Assembly (NCBI GenBank): GCA_019635435.1 | Contig: JAHBZM010000001.1 | Coordinates: forward strand, 682,001 to 746,000 | Length of the DNA stretch: 64,000 bases | Reading direction: 5' to 3' | Source: Ramlibacter sp. | GTDB taxonomy: Bacteria; Pseudomonadota; Gammaproteobacteria; Burkholderiales; Burkholderiaceae_C | Shown here: positions 25,000 through 33,447 of the stretch, piece after piece | Position numbering within the stretch: position 1 is the stretch's first letter | Layout of the letters: every line of letters begins with the position of its first letter | The notes under the pieces: generated by a model | Database searches by the model: none | What the model was told of the DNA's origin: nothing | Seen by the model: only the letters and a program-made list of their open reading frames with translations | Position numbers and translations under genes: made by a program

Positions 25000-26451
25000 A
25001 TGCCCAGAGACAAAACCACCCCCCGCCGTTCCACCAAGATCGTGGCCACCCTCGGTCCGGCCTCCAGCGACCCTGCCTTGCTGGAGCAGATGATCCGCGC
25101 CGGGGTCAATGTGGTGCGCCTGAATTTCAGCCACGGCAAGGCCCAGGACCATATCGATCGCGCCACCCTGGTGCGGGCAGCGGCCCAGCGCGCGGGCCGC
25201 GAGGTGGCCATCATGGCTGACCTGCAGGGCCCCAAGATCCGCGTGGGCAAGTTCGCCGATGGCAAGGTCATGCTCGAACCGGGCATGAAGTTTGTGCTCG
25301 ATGCCTCGCGCACCGAGCCCGGCGACCTGCAGGGCGTGGGCCTGGACTACAAGGAGCTGCCGCGTGATGTGAAGGCCGGCGACCTGCTGCTGCTCAATGA
25401 CGGCCTGATCGTGCTGACGGTGGACGCCGTGCGCGGCGAGCAGGTGCACACCACCGTCAAGCTGGGCGGCGAGCTGTCCAACAACAAGGGCATCAACAAG
25501 AAGGGTGGCGGCCTGACGGCCCCGGCCCTGACCGCCAAGGACATGGAAGACATCCGCACCGCGATGAGCTTCCAGGCCGACTACGTGGCCGTGAGCTTCC
25601 CCAAGAACGCCACCGACATGGAAATGGCGCGCCAGCTGTGCAATGTGGCGGGCGCCGAATTCCGCCACAAGCCGGGGCTGATCGCCAAGATCGAGCGGGC
25701 CGAGGCCATACCGCACCTGGAAGCCATTCTCAAGGCCAGCGACGGCATCATGGTGGCGCGCGGCGACCTGGCCGTGGAGGTTGGCAACGCCACGGTGCCC
25801 GCGCTGCAAAAACGCATGATCCGCCTGGCCCGCGAGTACGACAAAGTGGTGATCACCGCCACCCAGATGATGGAAAGCATGATCACCAACCCGGTGCCCA
25901 CGCGCGCCGAGGTCAGCGATGTGGCCAACGCCGTGCTTGACGGCACCGACGCCGTGATGCTCAGCGCCGAAACCGCGGCCGGCAAGTACCCGCTGGAAAC
26001 CATCGTCGAGATGGCCAACATCTGCTCGGAAGCCGAGAAGGCCGAAGACGTCAAGCTTGACGCCGACTTCACCGGCATGACCTTCAGCCGCATTGACCAG
26101 TCCATCGCCATGGGCGCGCTGTTCACCGCGCACCACCTGGGCTGCAAGGCCATCGTGGCGCTCACCGACTCGGGCTCCACCGCGCTGTGGATGAGCCGCC
26201 ACCGCATCCACATCCCCATCTACGCGCTCACGCCCAAGCTGGTGACCCAGCGCAAGATGGCGCTGTACCGCAATGTGCGCCCGCTGCTGATGGACCAGAG
26301 CGTGGAGCGCGACACCGCGCTGGCCGAGGCCGAGGCGCACCTCAAGAAGCGCGGCATTGTGTCCAGCGGCGACATCTATGCCATCACCTGCGGCGAGCCC
26401 ATGGGCGCACCCGGCGGCACCAACATGCTCAAGATCTGCGTGGCGGCGTGA
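25000..26451 (+). CDS. pyk: Pyruvate kinase
   Basis: This enzyme converts phosphoenolpyruvate and ADP to pyruvate and ATP, the final glycolytic step. The 483-residue protein shows RSTKIVATLGPAS and RLNFSHGKAQDH at the N-terminus, the active-site segment MADLQGPKIRVG, the metal and substrate region GIMVARGDLAVEVG, TATQMMESM, and a C-terminal allosteric domain. It is preceded by tandem GGTAACC boxes. The neighbouring fba carries a matching box, so the two may be coregulated. Confidence 0.97.
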   Translation: MPRDKTTPRRSTKIVATLGPASSDPALLEQMIRAGVNVVRLNFSHGKAQDHIDRATLVRAAAQRAGREVAIMADLQGPKIRVGKFADGKVMLEPGMKFVLDASRTEPGDLQGVGLDYKELPRDVKAGDLLLLNDGLIVLTVDAVRGEQVHTTVKLGGELSNNKGINKKGGGLTAPALTAKDMEDIRTAMSFQADYVAVSFPKNATDMEMARQLCNVAGAEFRHKPGLIAKIERAEAIPHLEAILKASDGIMVARGDLAVEVGNATVPALQKRMIRLAREYDKVVITATQMMESMITNPVPTRAEVSDVANAVLDGTDAVMLSAETAAGKYPLETIVEMANICSEAEKAEDVKLDADFTGMTFSRIDQSIAMGALFTAHHLGCKAIVALTDSGSTALWMSRHRIHIPIYALTPKLVTQRKMALYRNVRPLLMDQSVERDTALAEAEAHLKKRGIVSSGDIYAITCGEPMGAPGGTNMLKICVAA

Positions 26452-26462
26452 TCATGGCCCAG

Positions 26463-26487
26463 CCGCGGGCCCGGTGATCGCCCGCGG
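26463..26487 (+). terminator. Weak terminator-like hairpin after pyk
   Basis: An 8-bp perfect stem (26463-26470 with 26480-26487) and a 9-nt loop follow the pyk stop by 11 bp. The downstream TCTTTC is a poor U tract, so termination may be partial. Confidence 0.4.
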
Positions 26488-26589
26488 TCTTTCAGGCCTT
26501 GGTTCCGCGCGCCGCTGAATCCGCAAGCAAGCCCGCGCCGTATGGATGTGAACATGAGGCCTTTGAAACTTTCACCAGGGAGCGCCGGC

Positions 26590-27441
26590 ATGGCCCGACG
26601 AACGGGCCTGTTTGCCGCGATGGGGGCGCTGCTCACGGGTTGCTCGGCGACCGATGTCATCAACGCCCTGGTGCCCGAAAAAACCTACCGGGGCCGCGAG
26701 GCCATCGCCTTCGGCCCCGGAGCGCGAGACCGCCTCGACCTGTACCAGCCCCTGAATCCGGTGCCGGGCAGGATGCCGCCGCTGGTGGTCTTTTTCTATG
26801 GCGGCAACTGGCGTTCGGGCGACCGCGGCGACTATCGCTTTGTGGGCGAAGCGCTCGCTTCTGGTGGGGCCGTGGTTGTCATTCCTGACTACCGGCTGGT
26901 TCCGGCCGTGCACTACCCGGAATTTCTGGAGGACAACGCCCGTGCCATGGCCTGGGTGTTTGACAACATTCCGCAACTGGGCGGCGACCCCGACAACATC
27001 TACGTCATGGGCCACAGCGCCGGCGCCTACAACGCGGCCATGCTTGCGCTGGATCCGCGCTGGCTGGGCGCGCGGCGGGAGCGGCTGAAAGGCTTTATCG
27101 GCATTGCCGGCCCCTACGATTTCCTTCCCATCGTCAACCCGGACACCCAGCGGGCCTTCAACTGGCCTCGCACGCCCGTCACGTCGCAGCCGGTGTTCCA
27201 TGCAGGCAACAAGGCGCCACGCACCCTGTTGCTGGCGGGCGCCAGGGACTCACTGGTGGATCCCCAGCGCAACACGGTGGGTTTGGGGCAGAGGCTCGTG
27301 GCGGCGGGCGCGGACGTGACCGTGAAGGTATTCGACAAGCTGAGCCACGCCAGCATCATCGGGGCCATGGGCAAGCCCCTGCGCTTCCTGGCGCCGGTGC
27401 GCGCCCAGGTGCTGGGCTTTCTGAAGCTGCCGGTGGAATGA
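26590..27441 (+). CDS. Lipoprotein alpha/beta hydrolase (esterase-like)
   Basis: The 283-residue protein begins with a signal peptide and lipobox (LLTGC, Cys18), so it is probably anchored in the envelope. The mature part is an alpha/beta hydrolase: an oxyanion segment FFYGGNW (68-74), the nucleophile elbow GHSAG with Ser143, and likely acid and base in GARDSLVD and KLSHAS. The arrangement is that of small carboxylesterase or BD-FAE-like enzymes; the substrate is unknown. The ATG at 26590 is chosen because AGGGAG lies 7-8 nt upstream and the signal peptide starts there; earlier ATGs at 26542 and 26554 would precede it with a polar leader. Confidence 0.85.
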   Translation: MARRTGLFAAMGALLTGCSATDVINALVPEKTYRGREAIAFGPGARDRLDLYQPLNPVPGRMPPLVVFFYGGNWRSGDRGDYRFVGEALASGGAVVVIPDYRLVPAVHYPEFLEDNARAMAWVFDNIPQLGGDPDNIYVMGHSAGAYNAAMLALDPRWLGARRERLKGFIGIAGPYDFLPIVNPDTQRAFNWPRTPVTSQPVFHAGNKAPRTLLLAGARDSLVDPQRNTVGLGQRLVAAGADVTVKVFDKLSHASIIGAMGKPLRFLAPVRAQVLGFLKLPVE

Positions 27442-27498
27442 ACACCGGCGAGTGGGCATTTGCCCGCGAGATGCGTGCAAGCAAGTAAAATTGCCGCT

Positions 27499-27515
27499 GG
27501 TTACCAACCAGTTAC
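27499..27515 (-). promoter_or_regulatory. GGTAACC-type tandem box upstream of fba
   Basis: On the minus strand the site reads GTAACT, GGTT, GGTAACC, with the two half-boxes 11 bp apart, matching the spacing at pyk in the opposite orientation. It lies 25-41 bp before the fba start and just downstream of a possible -10 TAAAAT (27486-27491). That position, near the transcription start, would suit a repressor. The factor is unknown. Confidence 0.45.
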
Positions 27516-27539
27516 AGCAACTTCCCCGGGAAACTCACC

Positions 27540-28604
27540 ATGGCACTCGTCTCAATGCGCGAGCTGCTGGATCACGCCGCCGCCAACGGCTACGGCATTC
27601 CAGCGTTCAACGTCAACAACCTGGAACAGGTCCAGGCCGTCATGGAGGCGGCCAAGGAAACCGGCGCGCCCGTGATCCTGCAGGCCAGCGCCGGCGCGCG
27701 CAAGTACGCGGGCGAGGCCTTCATCAAGCACCTGATCCAGGCCGCCATCGAGCAGTACCCCACGATTCCGCTGGTGATGCACCAGGACCACGGGCAAAAC
27801 CCCGATGTGTGCCAGGGCGCGATCAACCTGGGCTTCAGCTCGGTCATGATGGACGGCAGCCTGGAGGCCGACGGCAAGACCATTGCCAGCTACGACTACA
27901 ACGTCGAGGTGACCCGCAAGGTGGTGGACATGGCCCATGCCACGGGCGTCACGGTCGAGGGCGAGCTGGGTTGCCTGGGCAGCCTGGAGACCATGAAGGG
28001 CGACAAGGAAGACGGCCACGGCACCGACGCCACCATGACCCGCGAGCAGCTGCTGACCGACCCGGAGCAGGCGGCCGACTTCGTCAAGCGCACCCAGCTC
28101 GACGCGCTGGCCATTGCCATTGGCACCAGCCACGGCGCCTACAAGTTCACGCGCAAGCCCACGGGCGACATCCTGGCGATCGACCGCATCAAGGAAATCC
28201 ACCGCCGCATTCCCAACACCCACCTGGTGATGCATGGCTCCAGCAGCGTGCCGCAGGAACTGCTGGCCATCATCCGCCAGTACGGCGGCAACATGAAGGA
28301 AACCTATGGCGTGCCGGTGGAAGAGATCCAGCACGCCATCAAGTTCGGCGTGCGCAAGATCAACATCGACACCGACATCCGCCTGGCCATGACCGGCGCG
28401 GTGCGCAAGTTCCTGGCCGAAAACCCCGAAAAGTTCGATGCCCGCGAGTGGCTCAAGCCCGCGCGCGAGGCCGCCAAGGCCATCTGCAAGGCACGCTACA
28501 TCGAGTTTGGCTGCGAAGGCCAGGCCGGCAAGATCAAGGGCGACAGCCTGCAGGTGGTCGCCGCCAAATACGCGCGTGGCGAGCTGGCCCAGGTGGTGCA
28601 CTGA
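27540..28604 (+). CDS. fba: Class II fructose-bisphosphate aldolase
   Basis: The enzyme cleaves fructose 1,6-bisphosphate to two triose phosphates using a divalent metal. The 354-residue length and motifs (LVMHQDHGQNPD for metal binding, VEGELGCLGSLE, VMHGSSSVPQE, KINIDTDIRLA) are those of the Calvin-cycle-type class II enzymes common in betaproteobacteria. It is followed by a strong terminator and preceded by a GGTAACC-type box shared with pyk. No other Calvin-cycle genes are in the window. Confidence 0.96.
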   Translation: MALVSMRELLDHAAANGYGIPAFNVNNLEQVQAVMEAAKETGAPVILQASAGARKYAGEAFIKHLIQAAIEQYPTIPLVMHQDHGQNPDVCQGAINLGFSSVMMDGSLEADGKTIASYDYNVEVTRKVVDMAHATGVTVEGELGCLGSLETMKGDKEDGHGTDATMTREQLLTDPEQAADFVKRTQLDALAIAIGTSHGAYKFTRKPTGDILAIDRIKEIHRRIPNTHLVMHGSSSVPQELLAIIRQYGGNMKETYGVPVEEIQHAIKFGVRKINIDTDIRLAMTGAVRKFLAENPEKFDAREWLKPAREAAKAICKARYIEFGCEGQAGKIKGDSLQVVAAKYARGELAQVVH

Positions 28605-28633
28605 GCCTGAGATAATCGGCCCGAATGGTTCAT

Positions 28634-28662
28634 GGCCCGTTGACTGTTCAACGGGCCTTTTT
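28634..28662 (+). terminator. Rho-independent terminator after fba
   Basis: A perfect 10-bp stem (28634-28643 with 28648-28657), a 4-nt loop and a T5 tract lie 29 bp after the fba stop. They separate fba from purC. Confidence 0.92.
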
Positions 28663-28676
28663 GCTTTCTGACCCCC

Positions 28677-29597
28677 ATGACTTCTGCACTGCACACCTCC
28701 GCCCTCACCTCCCTGCCCCTGCTGGCCCGCGGCAAGGTGCGCGACAACTATGCCGTGGGCGACGACCGCATCCTCATGGTGGCGAGCGACCGCATCAGCG
28801 CGTTCGACGTGATCATGGGCGAACCGATCCCCGGCAAGGGCGAGCTGCTGACGCAGATGGCGCTGTTCTGGTTCGAGCGCCTGGGCCCGCGCGGGCTCAA
28901 TGTGTGCCCGCATCACCTCACGGGCGAGGACCCGCTGGGCGTGGTGTCGCCGGCCGAGGCCGCCCAGATCAAGGGCCGGGCCATGCTGGTCAAGCGGCTC
29001 AAGCCGATCCCGGTGGAGGCCGTGGTGCGCGGCTACCTGGCCGGCAGCGGCTGGAAGGAGTACCAGCAAGGGCAGGCCGTGTGCGGCGTGCCACTGCCGG
29101 CGGGCCTGAAGAACGCCAGCAAGCTGCCTGAGCCCATTTACACGCCCGCGGCCAAGGCCGAGGCCGGCGAGCATGACGAGAACATCACCTTCGAGAAAAC
29201 GGTGGAGATCGTCGGCGCCGAGCTGGCGGGCCGCATCCGCGACATCAGCATCGCGATCTACAAGGCCGCCAGCGAGTTCGCGGCCACCAAGGGCATCATC
29301 ATTGCCGACACCAAGTTCGAGTTCGGCCTGGACCAGGGCGGCACCCTGGTGCTGATGGACGAGGTGCTCACGCCCGACTCGTCGCGCTACTGGCCCGCCG
29401 AGACGTACCAGCAGAGCCTGGACGCCGGCACCAACCCGCCCAGCTACGACAAGCAGTTTTTGCGCGACTGGCTGGAGCAGGCCCGCGTCAATGGCAAGCC
29501 CTGGGACAAGACGCCGCCCGCGCCGCGCCTGCCGCGCGAGGTGGTGGAGAAAACGGCGGCCAAGTACCGCGAGGCCATGGAGCGCCTGACCGCCTGA
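28677..29597 (+). CDS. purC: Phosphoribosylaminoimidazole-succinocarboxamide synthase
   Basis: PurC ligates aspartate to CAIR with ATP in purine synthesis. The 306-residue protein carries the nucleotide-binding start LARGKVRDNYAVGDDRIL, the segment SDRISAFDVIMGE, and the signature VLMDEVLTPDSSRYW. It begins 14 bp after the fba terminator without an obvious Shine-Dalgarno sequence. The purine genes purE and purK follow after one inverted gene, so the pathway is clustered but not one operon. Confidence 0.97.
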   Translation: MTSALHTSALTSLPLLARGKVRDNYAVGDDRILMVASDRISAFDVIMGEPIPGKGELLTQMALFWFERLGPRGLNVCPHHLTGEDPLGVVSPAEAAQIKGRAMLVKRLKPIPVEAVVRGYLAGSGWKEYQQGQAVCGVPLPAGLKNASKLPEPIYTPAAKAEAGEHDENITFEKTVEIVGAELAGRIRDISIAIYKAASEFAATKGIIIADTKFEFGLDQGGTLVLMDEVLTPDSSRYWPAETYQQSLDAGTNPPSYDKQFLRDWLEQARVNGKPWDKTPPAPRLPREVVEKTAAKYREAMERLTA

Positions 29598-29614
29598 GCC
29601 GGCGGCCCTGCGGT

Positions 29615-30571
29615 TCAGTTCAGCGTCATGCTGAGCCGGCGCCGGTAGCGCGACACCAGCTCGGCCTGCGGGTCCAGCGGCGCGGCCGACTTGCCGGCCA
29701 GCTCGATGCCGCTGGCGGTCTTGGTGTCGGCCGCAGCGGCCGCCTTGGGCTTGGGCGGGGTCATCAGCTCCAGGATGGACACAAACACCTTGCGGGCCAG
29801 TTCGTTCTGCCAGGTCTTGTCGCGCATCAGGATCTCCAGCAGCTCGTCCATGGCGTCGGTCCACTGCTGGCCGGCCATCAGGGCCTGGGCCTTGCCGAAG
29901 CGGGCGTCAAAATCGCGCTTGTTGGCCCCGATTTTTCCGTCAAATGCGGCTGTAGTCCTTGCCAGATCGGCATCAGGTGCTACGGAATCCATAGCATCCA
30001 TCCAGTGCTGCAGGGCTTCGAACCGGCGCTCGAGGGCGACCTTGGCAATCACCGGCGCGAACGCGACCTTGGCGTCGTCGCTGCGGCCCAGCTGCAGCAG
30101 CAGCTTGACGTAGTCAAAGCGCGCGTCGTCGTTGGACGGGTCGGTGGCCACGGCGTGCTGCAGCATCTCCAGCGCGGCGTCGGTGTTGCCGGCGGCCAGC
30201 GCGTCCAGCGCTTCAGCCTCCGCGGCCTCGGCTTCCAGAGCCTCGGCGGCTGGCACGTGCTTGTCCAGGAAGGCCTTGAGCTGGCCTTCGGGCACGGCGC
30301 CCATGAAGCCGTCCACGGGCTGGCCGCCCTTGAGCAGGATGCAGGTGGGGATGCTCTTGATGCCAAAGGCGCCGGCCAGCTGCTGCTCCTGGTCGGAGTC
30401 GATCTTCACGAGCTTGAAGCGCCCGCCGTACTCGATCTCGAGCTTTTCGAGCATTGGGCCAATGACCTTGCAGGGGCCGCACCAGGGGGCCCAGAAGTCC
30501 ACCAGCACGGGGGTTTGCATGGAGGCGGCGATGACCTCGGCTTCGAAATTTTCAATGGTGACGTCGATCAT
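29615..30571 (-). CDS. Thioredoxin domain plus TPR protein (CnoX/YbbN-like)
   Basis: The 318-residue protein has an N-terminal thioredoxin fold with the active site WAPWCGPCK (Cys31 and Cys34) and the cis-proline SIPT. A C-terminal helical repeat region (about 115-265) follows, as in the CnoX/YbbN chaperone-redox family that protects client proteins under oxidative stress. Unlike E. coli YbbN, it keeps both active-site cysteines. A copy of the 58-bp repeat is read in frame within the helical part (about residues 192-211, beginning DAMDSVAPDADLA). It is divergent from purE with 51 bp between. Confidence 0.9.
   Translation of the reverse strand: MIDVTIENFEAEVIAASMQTPVLVDFWAPWCGPCKVIGPMLEKLEIEYGGRFKLVKIDSDQEQQLAGAFGIKSIPTCILLKGGQPVDGFMGAVPEGQLKAFLDKHVPAAEALEAEAAEAEALDALAAGNTDAALEMLQHAVATDPSNDDARFDYVKLLLQLGRSDDAKVAFAPVIAKVALERRFEALQHWMDAMDSVAPDADLARTTAAFDGKIGANKRDFDARFGKAQALMAGQQWTDAMDELLEILMRDKTWQNELARKVFVSILELMTPPKPKAAAAADTKTASGIELAGKSAAPLDPQAELVSRYRRRLSMTLN
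29941..29998 (-). repeat. 58-bp interspersed palindromic element, copy C (in thioredoxin-TPR gene)
   Basis: Reading from 29998 on the minus strand, GAT is followed by the head GCT-N11-AGC, exactly 20 bp, GGAC and a tail ending GCATTTG. It is sense to its host gene, with GCT as a codon (same frame as copies A and E). The 17-bp head is identical to that of copy D. Confidence 0.9.
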
Positions 30572-30622
30572 GGCGGGCAGCTCGGGGCCAAAAAGTAAAA
30601 TTCAATCTTTAGGAGCCAGCCA

Positions 30623-31132
30623 ATGACCCCCCTCATCGGTGTCGTCATGGGGTCCAGTTCAGACTGGGACACCCTGCAACACGCAGTCCAGATTCTCCAG
30701 GAATTCGGTATCGCCCATGAAGCCCGGGTGGTTTCGGCCCATCGCATGCCCGATGACATGTTCGCCTACGCCGAGTCCGCGGCCACGCGCGGGCTGCAGG
30801 CCATCATCGCCGGGGCGGGTGGCGCGGCCCACCTGCCGGGCATGCTGGCGGCCAAGACGGTGGTGCCGGTGCTGGGCGTGCCGGTGGCCAGCCGCCACCT
30901 GCAGGGCGTGGATTCGCTGCACAGCATCGTGCAGATGCCCAAGGGCATTCCGGTGGCCACCTTTGCCATTGGCGCGGCCGGAGCCGCCAACGCGGCGCTG
31001 TTCGCGGTGGCGCTGCTGGCCAGCCATGACGCCGCGTTGCGCACCCGGCTGGAGGCCTTTCGCGCCAGGCAGACCGAGGCCGCCCGCGCCATGACGCTGC
31101 CGCCCGTGGACGCCACGCCCAAATCCTCATGA
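30623..31132 (+). CDS. purE: N5-carboxyaminoimidazole ribonucleotide mutase
   Basis: PurE converts N5-CAIR to CAIR in purine synthesis. The 169-residue protein has the class I motifs GVVMGSSSDWDT, VVSAHRMPDDM and IAGAGGAAHLPGML. It overlaps purK by an ATGA junction, the usual pairing because PurK makes its substrate. A taggag-type ribosome site lies just upstream of the ATG. Confidence 0.97.
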   Translation: MTPLIGVVMGSSSDWDTLQHAVQILQEFGIAHEARVVSAHRMPDDMFAYAESAATRGLQAIIAGAGGAAHLPGMLAAKTVVPVLGVPVASRHLQGVDSLHSIVQMPKGIPVATFAIGAAGAANAALFAVALLASHDAALRTRLEAFRARQTEAARAMTLPPVDATPKSS

Positions 31133-32289
31133 GCACGATTCTTCCGGGCGCCACGCTGGGCGTGATGGGGGGTGGCCAGCTCGGGCGCATGTTTGCCCAC
31201 GCGGCCCAGCAGATGGGCTACTTCACGGCCGTGCTCGACCCGGACCCGGACAGCCCGGCGGGGCGGGTCAGCCACCACCACATCCAGGCCGGCTACGAAG
31301 ACGCGGCCGGGCTGGCCCGGTTGGCGCAGCTCAGCGCCGCCATCACCACCGAATTCGAGAACGTGCCCGCTCAGGCCCTGCGCACCCTGGCCGCCACACG
31401 GCCCGTGGCGCCGGGTGGCGATGCCGTGGCCATCGCGCAGGACCGGGCGCTTGAAAAAGCGCATTTCACGCGCTGCGGTGTGGCCTGCGCGCCCTGGGCC
31501 GTGATCGAGACCGCCACGCAACTGGCGGCCGTGGCCGACGACCTGCTGCCCGGGATTCTCAAGACGGCCCGCCTGGGGTACGACGGCAAGGGCCAGGTCC
31601 GCGTGGCCACGCGCGAGGCACTGGCCGCCGCCTGGCAGCAGCTGGGCGAGGTGCCCTGCGTGCTTGAAAAGATGCTGCCGCTGGCCGCCGAGATCTCGGT
31701 GATCGTGGCGCGCGGGCAGGGCGGGCAAATGGTTCACCTGCCGCCCCAGCTCAACCTGCACCGCGACGGCATCCTCGCCGTGACCGAGGTTCATGCGTCA
31801 AACATGCCTGGAGTCCAGATGGCGCGGGCAGTATCTGCTACGGAATCCATAGCAAACGGGCTGGCCTACGTGGGTGTGCTGTGCGTCGAGTTCTTCGTGC
31901 TGGCCGATGGGTCGCTGGTGGTCAACGAGATGGCGCCGCGCCCGCACAACAGCGGCCACTACAGCATGGATGCCTGCGATGTGTCGCAGTTCGATCTGCA
32001 GGTGCGCGCCATGACCGGCCTGCCGCTGGTGGCGCCGCGCCAGCACAGCCCGGCCATCATGCTCAACCTGCTCGGTGATTTGTGGTTCGCGCCCGGGGCC
32101 ACGGTGCCGCTCACGCCGCCCTGGGCCCAGGTGCTGGCGCTGCCCGGCACCCACCTGCACCTGTACGGCAAGACCGAGGCCCGGCGTGGCCGCAAGATGG
32201 GCCACCTCAACGTGACCGGCCCCGACGCCGCTGCCGTGCGCCGCGTGGCGCTGCAGGCCGCCGCCTTGCTGGGCATCGAGGCGTTCTAG
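31129..32289 (+). CDS. purK: N5-carboxyaminoimidazole ribonucleotide synthase
   Basis: PurK makes N5-CAIR from AIR, bicarbonate and ATP. The 386-residue ATP-grasp protein begins LGVMGGGQLGRMFAHAA, with KTARLGYDGKGQ and VVNEMAPRPHNSGH in the nucleotide and metal site. The 58-bp repeat copy D lies antisense within the gene, in the ATP-grasp region between TEVHASN and GLAYVGV, and is translated through without a stop. The tsaC gene starts at the next base after the stop. Confidence 0.96.
   Translation: MSTILPGATLGVMGGGQLGRMFAHAAQQMGYFTAVLDPDPDSPAGRVSHHHIQAGYEDAAGLARLAQLSAAITTEFENVPAQALRTLAATRPVAPGGDAVAIAQDRALEKAHFTRCGVACAPWAVIETATQLAAVADDLLPGILKTARLGYDGKGQVRVATREALAAAWQQLGEVPCVLEKMLPLAAEISVIVARGQGGQMVHLPPQLNLHRDGILAVTEVHASNMPGVQMARAVSATESIANGLAYVGVLCVEFFVLADGSLVVNEMAPRPHNSGHYSMDACDVSQFDLQVRAMTGLPLVAPRQHSPAIMLNLLGDLWFAPGATVPLTPPWAQVLALPGTHLHLYGKTEARRGRKMGHLNVTGPDAAAVRRVALQAAALLGIEAF
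31799..31856 (-). repeat. 58-bp interspersed palindromic element, copy D (antisense in purK)
   Basis: On the minus strand from 31856 the copy reads TTT, head GCT-N11-AGC, exactly 20 bp, GGAC and a tail ending ATGTTTG. It is the only copy antisense to its host gene, so purK translates its complementary strand; it contains no stop in that frame. Confidence 0.9.
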
Positions 32290-33300
32290 ATGCTGCTGGA
32301 CGGCCGCAGCGCCCACGACGTCGACCAGGCGGCCCAGCTGCTGGCGCGCGGCGCCCTGGTGGCCTTCCCGACCGAAACCGTCTATGGCCTGGGCGCCGAC
32401 GCCGGCAACGACGCCGCCGTGGCCGGCATCTTTGCCGCCAAGGGCCGGCCCAGCGACCACCCGCTGATCGTTCATGTGGCCGACGCCGCTGCTGTCACGC
32501 ACTTTGCCTCGGCGGTGCCCGGCTTTGCGCAGGCCCTGATCCAGGCCTTCTGGCCCGGCCCGTTGACGCTGATCCTGCCGCGCCGCGCCGGCGTGGCCAC
32601 GGCGGCCGCGGGCGGGCAGGACTCGATCGGGCTGCGCTGCCCCTCGCATCCCGTGGCGCTGGCGCTGCTGCGCGCCTGCGCTGGCACGCAGCCCGCGGTG
32701 CGGGGCCTGGCCGGCCCCAGCGCCAACCGCTTTGGCCGCGTCAGCCCCACCGCCGCCAGCCACGTGCAGTCGGAGTTTGGCGACGCGGTGCCCGTGCTCG
32801 ACGGCGGGGCCTGCGAGGTGGGCATCGAGTCCACCATCGTGGACTGCACGCGCGGCGTGCCCGTGCTGCTGCGCCCCGGGGTGCTGACCCGGGCCCGGAT
32901 CGAGGCCGTGTGCGGCCAGCGGCTGCGCTCCCAGGCCGAGTGGCTGGCCGAAGAGGCCGCCCCGCAGGCGCCGCGCGCGCCGGGCACGCTGGAAGCCCAC
33001 TACGCCCCGCAGGCGCGGGTGCGCCTCATGGACGCCCGGGCGCTGCAGACGGCGCTGGACCTGCTGGGCGCCGACGCGGCCCGGATCGCCGTGTATTCAC
33101 GGATCATCGTGCGGACCCCCTCCAGCCAGGTGCTGCGCCGGCGCATGCCCGACGATGCCGTGGCCACCGCGCAGCAGCTGTTTGCCACGCTGCGCGAATT
33201 CGACGCGGCGGGCGTCTCGCTGATCTGGGTCGAAACACCCCCTGACACACCCGACTGGGAAGGCGTGCGCGACCGGCTGCAGCGCGCGGCCGCCGCCTGA
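32290..33300 (+). CDS. L-threonylcarbamoyladenylate synthase, Sua5 type
   Basis: The enzyme makes threonylcarbamoyl-AMP for the t6A modification at position 37 of tRNAs. The 336-residue protein has the YrdC-like domain (FPTETVYGLGADA, KGRPSDHPL, GLAGPSANRFG) in about residues 1-205, plus the extra C-terminal Sua5 domain, so it is the long Sua5/YwlC form rather than short TsaC. It directly abuts purK. A second t6A gene, tsaB, is also in this window at 40.4 kb. Confidence 0.93.
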   Translation: MLLDGRSAHDVDQAAQLLARGALVAFPTETVYGLGADAGNDAAVAGIFAAKGRPSDHPLIVHVADAAAVTHFASAVPGFAQALIQAFWPGPLTLILPRRAGVATAAAGGQDSIGLRCPSHPVALALLRACAGTQPAVRGLAGPSANRFGRVSPTAASHVQSEFGDAVPVLDGGACEVGIESTIVDCTRGVPVLLRPGVLTRARIEAVCGQRLRSQAEWLAEEAAPQAPRAPGTLEAHYAPQARVRLMDARALQTALDLLGADAARIAVYSRIIVRTPSSQVLRRRMPDDAVATAQQLFATLREFDAAGVSLIWVETPPDTPDWEGVRDRLQRAAAA

Positions 33301-33334
33301 CGGGCCCCCATGCTCCTCCACTGGGGCGTGGGTC

Positions 33335-33385
33335 GCCGCCCCCCGAGGGGGCCGCAATGGCCTTGGGGCCGCCCGGCGGCCATTG
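33335..33385. repeat. GC-rich hairpin element after the Sua5 gene
   Basis: Two hairpins lie in tandem: a C6/G5 stem (33338-33352) and a larger imperfect one closed by CAATGGCC (33355-33362) and GGCCATTG (33378-33385). From memory, similar GC-rich sequence recurs in intergenic spaces of Comamonadaceae genomes, and it may help end the purE-purK-sua5 transcript. No U tract follows, and there is no clear second copy in the window. Confidence 0.4.
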
Positions 33386-33447
33386 AGCCCGGCCCCGGCT
33401 GTTTACCCTCTGTCGTTAAACTACCCCGCAGTACTTTGGAGATTTCA

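Noticed and set aside
11303..33446. Shared GTACTTTGGAG before two lipoprotein genes (near 11310 minus and 33431 plus) as a common operator
   Set aside because: Much of the match is the Shine-Dalgarno sequence at its expected distance, and only two short copies exist.
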